This document shows, piece after piece, positions 54,524 through 63,155 of a stretch of DNA of 64,000 nucleotides; within the stretch, counting starts at the first letter, position 1, and each line of letters begins with the position of its first letter. The notes under the pieces were generated by a model. It had not been told where the DNA came from. It saw nothing but the letters and a program-made list of their open reading frames with translations, and did no database searches. The stretch is from LSCE01 sp050485425 (GTDB lineage Bacteria; Pseudomonadota; Gammaproteobacteria; Nitrococcales; Aquisalimonadaceae): contig JBJHBJ010000009.1 of assembly GCA_050485425.1 (NCBI GenBank), positions 1-64,000 of the forward strand, read 5' to 3'. Made by a program: the position numbers and the translations under genes.

Positions 54524-54865
54524 ACATTACTCCGGTTCGTTGAAAGTCATTCCGTGTATGCCGGAGAGAGATCCGGCAGCCAGGGCGGGTACAGCACCAC
54601 TAAAGGCAGGATGCTTCGCCTGGAAGCATCGTTGTCAGGGAAAACTGCGTGCGCCCTATGAATGGGTTAGCACACACATGACATTCCGTCTACGCACGTG
54701 CTCGGCGCTTCCATGGGGCGATCTGCCGGCCGCGACTGCAATTCTGTGAACTTCATAGCGTTTTTTCCCGAAATGCCTGTCTATGTTAGGAGAGCATCCC
54801 GTTGCGATAATCACAATTTCAAGCAGGTCGATGTCGGTTGCCCGGCATTGACGAGGAGAAGCATC
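54524..54865. other. 342-bp divergent gap
   Basis: Promoters for the DUF3015 and AbiTii genes must lie here. A GATAAT (54806-54811) could be a -10 for the right-hand gene, without a good -35. No repeat, RNA or coding remnant was recognised. Confidence 0.5.
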
Positions 54866-55540
54866 ATGGGGTCACTGATCGAATCGCTGCACGCGCAGGC
54901 GGAAGAGCCGCTGGCGGATATGGCCGACCTGGTGGCGAAAGGCCTGTTTGCTGCCAAGGTGTTGCGCGAGGGGGCCGCCAGTGCCTGGCTGAAATGCGAG
55001 CGGGATGGATACGGCGAGGCCGACACGCTACCGGCCTACCGCCAGGGCACGGGTGCCAAGCTGCTGGCCTGGCGGCCCGGCGTGGGCTGGGTCGAAGCGC
55101 CGATCACGGACAGCATGGCCCGGACCGTGGCCGATTTCGCGCTTGCCGAGAGCATGGCGGACCTGGCAGCCGACCAGGCTCAGGTGCGCAAGGCCGGAGG
55201 GCGTCGTGTCACGCTGGACGACCAGCGCCAGCGTGAAATCCGCGCCCTGACCAATCTGGATACCGATCTCTGCATGGTCATTCCGTCCGACCTGGCGGAG
55301 CGTGTCCTGAGTACGGTGCGGATCGGTATCCGGCTCTGGTCCCAGGCATTGCTGGAGGCCGGCGTGCGCGGGCAGGGATCCTCGTTCTCGGCCGCAGAGC
55401 GCGAGGCTGCGGCCGAGGTTGCCACCCGGCTGGCGGATCTGCTGGCACAGGCGGAAAGCCTGGAAACCGAGCAGCGTGCAAAAGCGCCCGAGCAGCGCCA
55501 GGGATTACTGTCCCGTCTGCTTCATCGTGTCTCCGCCTGA
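54866..55540 (+). CDS. AbiTii-domain protein
   Basis: A 224-residue protein. Residues 1-75 (SLIESLHAQAEEPLADMADL, then GLFAAKVLREGAASAWLKCE, then GYGEADTLPAYRQGTG) fit the AbiTii domain, found in proteins linked to abortive phage infection and often N-terminal to other modules. The rest is helical, with a long C-terminal coil (ADLLAQAESLETEQRAKAP) and no catalytic motif that I recognise. GAGGAG precedes the ATG. No toxin partner lies next to it: the neighbours are a DUF3015 protein and an aldehyde dehydrogenase. The domain call is from memory. Confidence 0.65.
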   Translation: MGSLIESLHAQAEEPLADMADLVAKGLFAAKVLREGAASAWLKCERDGYGEADTLPAYRQGTGAKLLAWRPGVGWVEAPITDSMARTVADFALAESMADLAADQAQVRKAGGRRVTLDDQRQREIRALTNLDTDLCMVIPSDLAERVLSTVRIGIRLWSQALLEAGVRGQGSSFSAAEREAAAEVATRLADLLAQAESLETEQRAKAPEQRQGLLSRLLHRVSA

Positions 55541-55672
55541 CCGGCGGTGACCAGTTCTTTCAAGCTTGTCACGGCGGTATGACCTAGTGTTGCTCTGGCA
55601 GCACAGCAAACCGAACTCCGGCGGGATCAGGAGGAATGCCTCTTGCGCCAGGAGTCCGGACAGGAGTTGGTC

Positions 55673-57145
55673 ATGAGCGCGACGCTTCCCAATGTGCCCG
55701 GTCCGCTGAACGCGGTCGGCGTCCCGTCAGATCCTGAACTGGTACGCATGCAGCAGCTCTTCCAGCGACAGCGGCAGGCCTTTCGCATGCAACCCTACCC
55801 AGACCTGGTGGATCGCCAGGCCTCGCTGGACCGGCTGTACATGGCCTTGCATGCCCACCGCGAGGAACTGGCCGACGCCCTGTCCGGGGATTTCGGCGGC
55901 CGCTCCCGCGACGAGACGCTGACCGCGGACATCATTCCCACACTCAACGGCATCCGCCATGCCCGACGTCACCTGCGGCGCTGGATGCGGGCCCGCCGAC
56001 GGGCGCCGCATCCGCTGATGCAACCGATGCGTGCCCGGGTGATGTACCAGCCGCTGGGCGTGGTGGGCGTGATGGTGCCGTGGAACTATCCGGTGTTTCT
56101 CTCCCTGGGGCCGCTGCTGGCGGCATTGAGCGCCGGCAACCGGGTCATGCTGAAGCTGTCGGAATGCACGCCCCGCACCGGCGAGGTGATTCGGCGGCTG
56201 CTGGCACACGCCTTTGCCGAGGATGAGGTGGCCGTGGTGCTGGGAGAGGTGCCGGTCAGCCAGGCGTTTGCCGCCCTGCCCTTCGACCACCTGCTGTTCA
56301 CCGGTTCCACTGAGGTTGGCAGGAAGGTGATGGCCGCAGCGGCTCGCAATCTCACGCCGGTGACGCTGGAGCTTGGCGGCAAATCCCCCACCATTATCGA
56401 TGCCGATGCCCCGCTGGCATCGTCGGTGGAGCGCCTGCTTTTCGGCAAGACCATGAATGCCGGGCAGACCTGCATCGCGCCGGATTACCTCATTTGCACC
56501 GAAGGCCGGGAGTTGGCGCTGGTGGAGAAACTCCGCCGGACCGCATCGCGTTTCTACCCGACGCTGAAGAACAACGCCGATTACACCAGCATCATCAACG
56601 AACAGCAGTACCGGCGGCTGACCGGACTGCTGGACGAGGCCCGCGAGCGGGGGGCCACGGTGATCGAGATCAACCCTGCCGGCGAGGATCTGAGCGGGAC
56701 CCGCAAGCTTCCCCTGCACCTGGTACTCAACGCGCCGGACGACTGCAGGCTGATGCGCGACGAGATCTTCGGTCCGATCCTGCCCATCGTGGTCGTGCGT
56801 GATCTGGATGCGGCGCTGGAGTACGTGCGCCGGCGGCCCAGGCCGCTGGCGCTCTATTACTTCGGGGACGACAGGCAGCGCCAGCGTCGCGTGCTGCACG
56901 AGACCCATGCCGGCGGTGTGTGCCTGAACGACACCATCTTCCACGTCGCCCAGGACAATCTGCCGTTCGGCGGGGTGGGCGAGTCCGGTATGGGGCAGTA
57001 CCATGGTCATGCCGGTTTTCTGACCTTCAGCAAGGAGAAACCGGTGCTCGCGCGCGGGCGCTTCAACAGTGCCCGACTCGTCTACCCGCCCTACGGCGGA
57101 CGACTGCAGCGGCTGATCCAGCGGATCATGCTGCGATGGGGGTGA
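55673..57145 (+). CDS. coniferyl-aldehyde-dehydrogenase-like NAD(P)-dependent aldehyde dehydrogenase
   Basis: A 490-residue class 3-type aldehyde dehydrogenase with nucleophile C267 (NAGQTCIAPDY), general base E233 (TLELGGKSP) and the VMVPWNYPVFLSLGPLL and LFTGSTEVGRKV motifs. The closing DNLPFGGVGESGMGQYHGH is typical of coniferyl and fatty aldehyde dehydrogenases. In an alkane-using host, oxidation of fatty aldehydes is a reasonable guess. The start at ATG 55673 follows GGAG; a TTG at 55643 with AGGAGG upstream is an alternative. An AraC regulator follows 6 bp after the stop. Confidence 0.9.
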   Translation: MSATLPNVPGPLNAVGVPSDPELVRMQQLFQRQRQAFRMQPYPDLVDRQASLDRLYMALHAHREELADALSGDFGGRSRDETLTADIIPTLNGIRHARRHLRRWMRARRRAPHPLMQPMRARVMYQPLGVVGVMVPWNYPVFLSLGPLLAALSAGNRVMLKLSECTPRTGEVIRRLLAHAFAEDEVAVVLGEVPVSQAFAALPFDHLLFTGSTEVGRKVMAAAARNLTPVTLELGGKSPTIIDADAPLASSVERLLFGKTMNAGQTCIAPDYLICTEGRELALVEKLRRTASRFYPTLKNNADYTSIINEQQYRRLTGLLDEARERGATVIEINPAGEDLSGTRKLPLHLVLNAPDDCRLMRDEIFGPILPIVVVRDLDAALEYVRRRPRPLALYYFGDDRQRQRRVLHETHAGGVCLNDTIFHVAQDNLPFGGVGESGMGQYHGHAGFLTFSKEKPVLARGRFNSARLVYPPYGGRLQRLIQRIMLRWG

Positions 57146-57151
57146 TGGGGC

Positions 57152-57970
57152 GTGGCCTGGGGTAGACCGCAACCGAGACGGACCCTGGGCCAGGTCTATG
57201 CAGGCCGAAACCTGTTCATCTACGTGGGCCAGGTGCCGGATATCAGTGTCCACCAGCATCCCGCACCAGCCCTGTGTGTCGGGTTGCGTCGCCCGTTTGA
57301 AATCGCCGACGCGGAAACCGGGCTCAGCGGGTTTCACGACAACGTGCTGGTGCCGGCGGAGGCGCGCAGCCCGGCGATGCTGTCCCGTGGCGAACCGATG
57401 GGTTTCGTGTTCGTCGGTGCGGATCATCCCTCCTATCAGCCGCTGCGTCGGCTGGCCGGCGAACGCCCCACCCCCGGTGCGGTTCCACAGGGCGATCGCC
57501 TGCGCGACGTGCTGTACCAGGCTTACCAGGAAGCGCCGGATTTCAACACGCTGATCGCCCGCGTGCAGCCATTGTTGCCCGAACCGATCGACCCGCCCAT
57601 GGACGAGCGCGTTCGCAAGGCGCTGGAGATCATGGGCCAGGATCTCAGCGGCCGAATGACGCTCGAGGACGTGGCGGCGCGGGTCTATCTCTCTCCTACC
57701 CGCCTGATACATCTGTTCAAGCGCGAGACCGGGCTGACCTTCCGGCGTTACCGGCTCTGGGTACGGGTCATGGTGGGTGTCAATGTGCTGGGGCAGGATG
57801 AACCCATGCCGGTGACGTTGACACGGCTGGCGCTGGCGGTGGGGTTCGCGGACCTTGCCCATCTCAGCCGCACGTTCCGGCAGAACTTCGGCATCCGCCC
57901 CACCAGCGTGCTGCGCATGGACGGCTCGCTCACCGTGCATACCCCGTCCAACGCCCCTGTGGCTGTCTGA
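57152..57970 (+). CDS. AraC-family transcriptional regulator
   Basis: A 272-residue regulator with an N-terminal ligand region (FIYVGQVPDISVHQHPAPAL, a cupin-like start) and a C-terminal double helix-turn-helix (about 160-260: MTLEDVAARVYLSPTRLIHL, then LARLALAVGFADLAHLSRTF-type sequence). The start codon is GTG. Co-directional with and 6 bp behind the aldehyde dehydrogenase, it probably regulates that gene in response to an aldehyde or its precursor; this is inferred from position. Confidence 0.88.
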   Translation: MAWGRPQPRRTLGQVYAGRNLFIYVGQVPDISVHQHPAPALCVGLRRPFEIADAETGLSGFHDNVLVPAEARSPAMLSRGEPMGFVFVGADHPSYQPLRRLAGERPTPGAVPQGDRLRDVLYQAYQEAPDFNTLIARVQPLLPEPIDPPMDERVRKALEIMGQDLSGRMTLEDVAARVYLSPTRLIHLFKRETGLTFRRYRLWVRVMVGVNVLGQDEPMPVTLTRLALAVGFADLAHLSRTFRQNFGIRPTSVLRMDGSLTVHTPSNAPVAV

Positions 57971-58105
57971 GACCGAGCAGATTCTTCAAGCCATCGCTTT
58001 GTGCCTTGGGGCGATAACATGGATCACGCATCGGAGGAGACGCACGCCCAGTGACCGCGACACCACGTCGTCATGGCATCCCATCGTCATCGTAGGTGCC
58101 GGTGG

Positions 58106-58216
58106 ATGCGGGATCTGCCTGATGCGGAGCACGAGGCCTACCCCGGTGTGGGCCACATCGCCATGGCGGAGATCCCCGGTCCCACCGCCCGGCGTGCGCC
58201 GGCCTTCCTGCCACGA
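58106..58216 (+). pseudogene. possible C-terminal remnant of an alpha/beta hydrolase
   Basis: In a 400-bp gap, one frame reads MRDLPDAEHEAYPGVGHIAM then AEIPGPTARRAPAFL. This matches the usual hydrolase ending around the catalytic His (GVGHIPMEEIP..TA..A..FL). Nothing upstream in frame belongs to a hydrolase and there is no ribosome site, so it looks like debris. The rest of the gap (57971-58370) contains nothing else recognisable. Confidence 0.45.
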
Positions 58217-58370
58217 AGACTCACCGGCAGCACGGTAACCGGCGCTCCCTGGGCACCCTGAAGACGACCTGTTTTTTCAAGCCGAAAAGCACGCTTTCCC
58301 GATAGCCTGGCTCCAGACCAGAATAAAAAGCAGTCGCCGGACGCCGTGCGCCGGCGTGGAGGAGCGTCCC

Positions 58371-61247
58371 ATGGTCTATCCCACGACCGCGATCACCGGC
58401 CGTTGCAGCGGCGTCCGGCCTGCCGCTGCCCTTTTCCTTGTCATGGCAATGCTGCTGCAGGCTTGCATCGACCAGAGCGCCGACCCGCCGTCCCGGGGTT
58501 CGTCCGAGCCAAGGGAGCCGACAGGGCCCGAGGGTTTCGGCTTCGTCTACCCGGCGGACGGCCAGATGGGCGTGCCGATCGGCGCACGCCTGCTGGTGCA
58601 CTGGGAAGGCGCCCCGGATGCCGGCGTGTTGGAGGCGCTGGCACTGAGGGATGCGCAGGGGGAGCCCGTTCCCGTCACCGTGCAGCGCCCGGAACAGGCT
58701 CCGGTGGTGCTGCACCTGTCACCGCAGCGCCTGGAGCCGAACAGCGCCTACACGCTGTACTGGGGCGGCGAGGCGCTCACCACGTTCGAAACCGCCGGCG
58801 TCACGCCCGCCCCGGAGGCCGCGCCCGAACTGCGCCGGTTCACCCCCGACGGCGAGCGGTTCCCGTTGTTGCCGGACAGTACCCTGCGACTGCGATTCTC
58901 CGAGCCGCTGGACCCCCGCACAGTCCGGCTGGGGCACGGTGTCGAGGTGCGTAACACCGCCGGCGCGCCGGTGCCCGGGCGGCTGCATGTGCAGGATCGC
59001 CGCCTGGTCTTTGCGCCGGCGGAGCCGTGGGCGGCCGGGGAGGACTACACGCTGGAAATCACCGCCGACGTGCGCGGTGAGAACGGCGTTCCGGTGGTTC
59101 CTGTGACCCGGGGCTTCCGCCCCCGGGAACCGGGCGAGGTGGCGGTGCAGCATTACCGCCTGGCGGAAGGCGGGTCCGCGGTGTCGCCGCTCACCGGCCT
59201 TCCGGTCAACGCCATGGCGCTGGACGCCGCGCTGCTGGGAGAGAACCTGCTGGGCATGCAGGGCGGCCTGAACGCGCGTGTGGCCGACCCGCGCCTGTTC
59301 AGCCGCCTGATTCCCTTCACCATCCCGGCCGGCCAGATGCTGGACGTGGAGCCGCTGGACATGCGGCTGGCCGGCGCCGTGCCCGGCGGCCTGGACACCG
59401 GCGCGCTGACCGTGGTGTTCCTGACCAACGCCAACGGCTACTTCTTCGACAATCCCTTCACCGACGATGGCCGTGCCGGCGGTGTTGCTGCCGTGCTGGA
59501 CGGCGACCTGGCCATCGTGACCGCGGACGGCGCGGCCAACGCGGTGTTTACGCAACAGATGCTGGACGTGCGTTCGACGGGCCTGCTGCGCAGTCGGGAA
59601 GGGCGTCTGGTGCTGGAACTGGTGGGCATGCTGGACGCCGCTGTGCTCGGCGGCGCTTCCGGAGGGCATGCCGCCTTTTCATTACGCCTGGAAGGCCCTG
59701 ACGCGGAGGTGGACGGCGGCGTGCCGGTGCCGCTGGAACTGTTGGCGGCTACACCGGCTGACGGTGACGACTTCCTCGATCCCCGGCACCAGCCGCAGCT
59801 GCTGTTCTCGGCATCGCCGGACCTGGCCAGCGTTCGGCCGGGGGAAACCCTGCAACTGCTCCGCGACGGCACGCCCGTGCCATTCGCCGTCAGACAGGAC
59901 GGCGCGGCGCTGGTGCTGGTACCGGGCGAACCCCTGCACCGCGGGGTGGACTACACCATCGACCTTGCCGGCGACCTGCGCTCGCTGGCCGGCGGCCACC
60001 TGCAGAACCCGACGCAGCTCGGTTTCCGCGTGCCGGCGCTGGGGGCGGCAGGAGCCGCCCCAAGGCTGCTGGGGATCAACGCCGGCACGCCCTGCGCCCT
60101 GACCGGGGGCGATGCCGCGTTGGGCGGTGACATCGCCGGCCGTTGTCGCGGTGGCCGGAGTTCCGACCAACTGCTGGAGGTGTTCGAGCTGCCGTCGGAC
60201 AGGGCGGTCGAGGTGTATTTCGACCAGCCGGTCGTCCTGGACGTGGAGACCGTCTCCGACGCCTGCGGTGCAGGTGCCCTGCGGCTGGAGCGCGTGAACG
60301 ACGCCGGGCAGTGCGAACAGCCGGTGGAGGCCGTGCTGGACAGCGACGAGCGCATGCTGCGGCTGCGGCCGGCACGGCCGCTGGTACCCGGGGCGCGCTA
60401 CCGACTGGTGATCGAGCCGCAGGCTATTACCGGCGTGCAGTCCGGGCTGCCGTTGAACACCACCCCGCTGGCCGGCGGCCACGGTGGCGGCCAGCCGGTG
60501 GAGATGCCGTTCCGGGCCACCACGCCCGCAGGCGGCGTCTACACCTCGCTCAAGAGCCACCCCTATACCGACATCAACGGCAACGGCGTGGTGGATGCCG
60601 GCGAGGTGCCCCGCGAGGAGAACAGCATCAGCATGGAAGTCGCCGGCGTCTCCGGCAACGTCACGGCGGCATCCATCACCGGCGAGCACCGCTCCTTCGT
60701 CACCTACAGCCTGATGGTGGATATCCTCACCGCCGATGAGGCGGATGGGCGTATCCCGGTCCGGGTCTCGCCGCAGGTGCTGCTGGGTACCGGCATCGAA
60801 CTGGCGGTGAACTACCGGGCGCTGGGCATCATCAACTTCAGCGCCGTGGCCGAGACCGGCCGCTTGCTGATCCGTCAGCGCGAGGCCGTCGGCTACATCG
60901 TGGAGGGCCCGGACGGCGGCCCCTGGTTCGAGCTGGACGCGGAGCTCTACATCGATGCCCCCGACAAGACGGTCAGTGGCGCCCCGGGCGTGGACGGCGG
61001 GCAGTTGATGCGCAGCATGACGTCGCCGATCCGGCTGGAAGGGCCGATCAGCTATACGGAGGACGGCAGGCTGCAACTGAACCTGGAGAACGTCGAGGCC
61101 ATGCAGCTCCATGTAGTGGTCGACCCCAGCATTCCACTGTCGGGCAGCGGCGCGCTGGACATTCGCATGCCGCCCGGGGCGGTGAAGTTGCAGATGCGCG
61201 GGCCGCCGCTGCGGGGCGATGCCCGTCTGCAGGGCATGGTCCGCTGA
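58371..61247 (+). CDS. large lipoprotein with Ig-like (Big_5) repeats
   Basis: A 958-residue lipoprotein. The signal peptide ends in LLQAC (Cys at about 32). Bacterial Ig-like segments recur: the strand pattern P-x-DG-x3-x-L-x-F-S-x-P (GFGFVYPADGQMGVPIGARL near 55; RLRFSEPLDPRTVRLGHGVE near 180; LLAATPADGDDFLDP near 460) with closing YTLEI- or YTIDL-type strands. A calcium-loop-like DINGNGVVDAGEVP lies near 740. The C-terminal part is all-beta without named domains. GGAGGAG precedes the ATG at 58371. It is 11-14 bp upstream of the porin-like gene, suggesting a joint surface function. Confidence 0.85.
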   Translation: MVYPTTAITGRCSGVRPAAALFLVMAMLLQACIDQSADPPSRGSSEPREPTGPEGFGFVYPADGQMGVPIGARLLVHWEGAPDAGVLEALALRDAQGEPVPVTVQRPEQAPVVLHLSPQRLEPNSAYTLYWGGEALTTFETAGVTPAPEAAPELRRFTPDGERFPLLPDSTLRLRFSEPLDPRTVRLGHGVEVRNTAGAPVPGRLHVQDRRLVFAPAEPWAAGEDYTLEITADVRGENGVPVVPVTRGFRPREPGEVAVQHYRLAEGGSAVSPLTGLPVNAMALDAALLGENLLGMQGGLNARVADPRLFSRLIPFTIPAGQMLDVEPLDMRLAGAVPGGLDTGALTVVFLTNANGYFFDNPFTDDGRAGGVAAVLDGDLAIVTADGAANAVFTQQMLDVRSTGLLRSREGRLVLELVGMLDAAVLGGASGGHAAFSLRLEGPDAEVDGGVPVPLELLAATPADGDDFLDPRHQPQLLFSASPDLASVRPGETLQLLRDGTPVPFAVRQDGAALVLVPGEPLHRGVDYTIDLAGDLRSLAGGHLQNPTQLGFRVPALGAAGAAPRLLGINAGTPCALTGGDAALGGDIAGRCRGGRSSDQLLEVFELPSDRAVEVYFDQPVVLDVETVSDACGAGALRLERVNDAGQCEQPVEAVLDSDERMLRLRPARPLVPGARYRLVIEPQAITGVQSGLPLNTTPLAGGHGGGQPVEMPFRATTPAGGVYTSLKSHPYTDINGNGVVDAGEVPREENSISMEVAGVSGNVTAASITGEHRSFVTYSLMVDILTADEADGRIPVRVSPQVLLGTGIELAVNYRALGIINFSAVAETGRLLIRQREAVGYIVEGPDGGPWFELDAELYIDAPDKTVSGAPGVDGGQLMRSMTSPIRLEGPISYTEDGRLQLNLENVEAMQLHVVVDPSIPLSGSGALDIRMPPGAVKLQMRGPPLRGDARLQGMVR

Positions 61248-61261
61248 CAGGGAGGTCGATG

Positions 61262-62071
61262 ATGAAATCGCGTTTGTCATGCATGCTGCTGCTGGGCGCG
61301 CTGGTCACCGGCACCGTGGAGGCCCGTCAGGCCAGCGACTACCGCTTCTACGTCAAACCCGGTGCCACCATGATCGACGCCCGGCTGTCCAGCGGCGAGC
61401 TGGTTCTGGGCGGGCTGGACGATACCGCCCAGCTGGCGCTGGAGCCCGGCCCGGTGGCCGGCTCCGGCGTCAGGGACAGCGGTTCCGTCACCCGTGTCAG
61501 CGCCACGCTGGGCTGGCGGCTGCCCTGGGGTGACCGGCGCTGGGCGGTGGAGACCGTACTGGCGCCGCCGTTCACCTTCGAGTTCGAGGCCACCGGCACC
61601 CTGGCGAACGAATCGCTGGCGCCGGACGCCGGTGGCATACCCACCGGCGTTCCGCCGCTGGGCCGGGAGCTGGGGGAAACGGACCTGCTGCCGCCGGTGG
61701 TGACGCTGGTCTACGCGCCGTGGCCGGACAGCCGGGTGAGCCCCTACGCCGGCGCCGGCGTGGTGTACATCTTTTCCTACAACAGCCGTCTCACCAATCG
61801 CGCGCTTACCGAGTCGGCGTCGCCGGAGCTGCGGATCGACAATGTGTTCAGCTATGTGCTGCAGCTCGGGCTGGACGTGGCCATCACCGAGCGGCTGTTC
61901 GTCAACGTCGACTACAAGTATGTGGGGCGGGTACGGCCCAGGGCGCGGATACGCGGCATCGGGCTGTCATCGAACGTGGAGCTGTTCGACCCTATCGAGG
62001 TGGAACGGGCCGACATGCGGCTGGAGATGAATCCGCACGTCCTCGGTGCCAGCCTGGGTTGGCGCTTCTGA
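61262..62071 (+). CDS. OmpW-family outer-membrane protein
   Basis: A 269-residue beta-barrel protein: signal peptide of about 21 residues, strands rich in alternating hydrophobic residues, LPPVVTLVYAPWPDSRVSPY followed by AGAGVVYIF as in OmpW, and a terminal LGASLGWRF with the C-terminal Phe needed for barrel assembly. OmpW/AlkL proteins form channels for hydrophobic molecules; AlkL imports alkanes, and a hydroxylase gene lies next door. Of two ATGs (61259, 61262), the second has better spacing from GGGAGG. It converges with the reductase 3 bp away. Confidence 0.87.
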   Translation: MKSRLSCMLLLGALVTGTVEARQASDYRFYVKPGATMIDARLSSGELVLGGLDDTAQLALEPGPVAGSGVRDSGSVTRVSATLGWRLPWGDRRWAVETVLAPPFTFEFEATGTLANESLAPDAGGIPTGVPPLGRELGETDLLPPVVTLVYAPWPDSRVSPYAGAGVVYIFSYNSRLTNRALTESASPELRIDNVFSYVLQLGLDVAITERLFVNVDYKYVGRVRPRARIRGIGLSSNVELFDPIEVERADMRLEMNPHVLGASLGWRF

Positions 62072-62074
62072 GCG

Positions 62075-63155
62075 TCAGCCCAGGGCCGTGCGCCCGGCCG
62101 AGCCGTGGCTGGCATCCAGAAAGCGGTCGGCATGCAGCCGCGCCTCCGGCAGGCCGGCGGCAGTGAGCCGAGCGATGCCGTCGTCCACCATCGGCGGCGG
62201 CCCGCACAGGTAGGCGTCCGTCCCGGTCGGGTCGTCCAGTTCGTCCACCATGACCTCGGTCACAAGGCCGCGACGGCCCTCCCAGCGCGATTCCGTCGGT
62301 TCCTCCGACAGCACGGGCAGGAAGCTGAAGCGACCCCGCCAGCGGCTGGCCAACAGTTTCATATCGTCCAGACAATAGAGATCGGCTTCCGTGCGGGCGC
62401 CGAACCAGAACAGCACATCCCGCTCCACCTGGCGTTCCGCGGCATCCTCCAGCATGGCTCGCAGCGGTGCCATGCCGCTGCCGCCGGCCACGCACAGCAT
62501 CGGCCGCGGCATCCCGCAGCCAGAAATCGCCGTATGGCCCGCTGACCGACAGACGGTCGCCCACCGCGGCCTGGCCATGCAGCCAGCCGGTGAAACGTCC
62601 TCCCGGCACGTGGCGCACGAAGAAACACACCTCGACGACGGCCTGGCCGTCGTCGCTGCCGCTGGCGAAGGAGTACTGGCGGGCGCCGGAAATGCCCTCC
62701 CGGGCAAGCTCGGCGTACTGTCCGGCCAGGTAGGGCATGGGTTTCTCCAAGCGTACGCGGACCTCGCGGATGTCCGCTGTCAGGGACCGCATCGCGACGA
62801 TCTCGCCCTCGGTGGCCATGGGTGCCGGGACGCGGCGCTCCCGCTGCAGCCCTTCCACCACCAGCCGCAGATCGGTGCGGGGCAGGCTCTGGCAGGCCAG
62901 GATCTGACCGCGCTGCAAGTCGTCCGCGCCCAGCACGTAGGAGGTATCCACCTTCTCGCGGACGCGGCCCGCCTGCAGCGTGCAGCGGCAGGTGCCGCAG
63001 GCACCCGAACGGCATTTGTTGGGGAAGGCGATGCCGGCGCGCAGCGCGCCTTCCAGAACGGTTTCGCCAGGTTCCACCGGGAACGAAAGTCCGGCGTTTT
63101 CGATGGAGACCGTCCGCACCCGCGGCCGGCCCAGACCGAGAATCCGTTTCAGCAT
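62075..63155 (-). pseudogene. NADH:ferredoxin-type reductase (XylA-like), frameshifted
   Basis: Electron-transfer partner of the adjacent hydroxylase. Order: N-terminal plant-type 2Fe-2S domain (CRSGACGTCRC plus a distant Cys in ILACQS), an FAD domain (ARQYSFAS) and an NAD domain (CVAGGSGMAPLRAML, then DAYLCGPPPMVDDG). The frame that starts at 63155 is lost at 62501-62510; the NAD domain continues in another frame. One extra base, or loss of two (for example one CG from GCGCGG), explains it. It is either a true pseudogene or a sequencing error in a GC run. Its ATG shares a base with the hydroxylase stop (TGATG). Confidence 0.85.

Noticed and set aside
57855..58238. Frame with HPIVIVGAGGCG, resembling a flavoprotein nucleotide-binding start
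   Set aside because: Only one short motif matches and it overlaps the better hydrolase remnant in another frame; likely chance.
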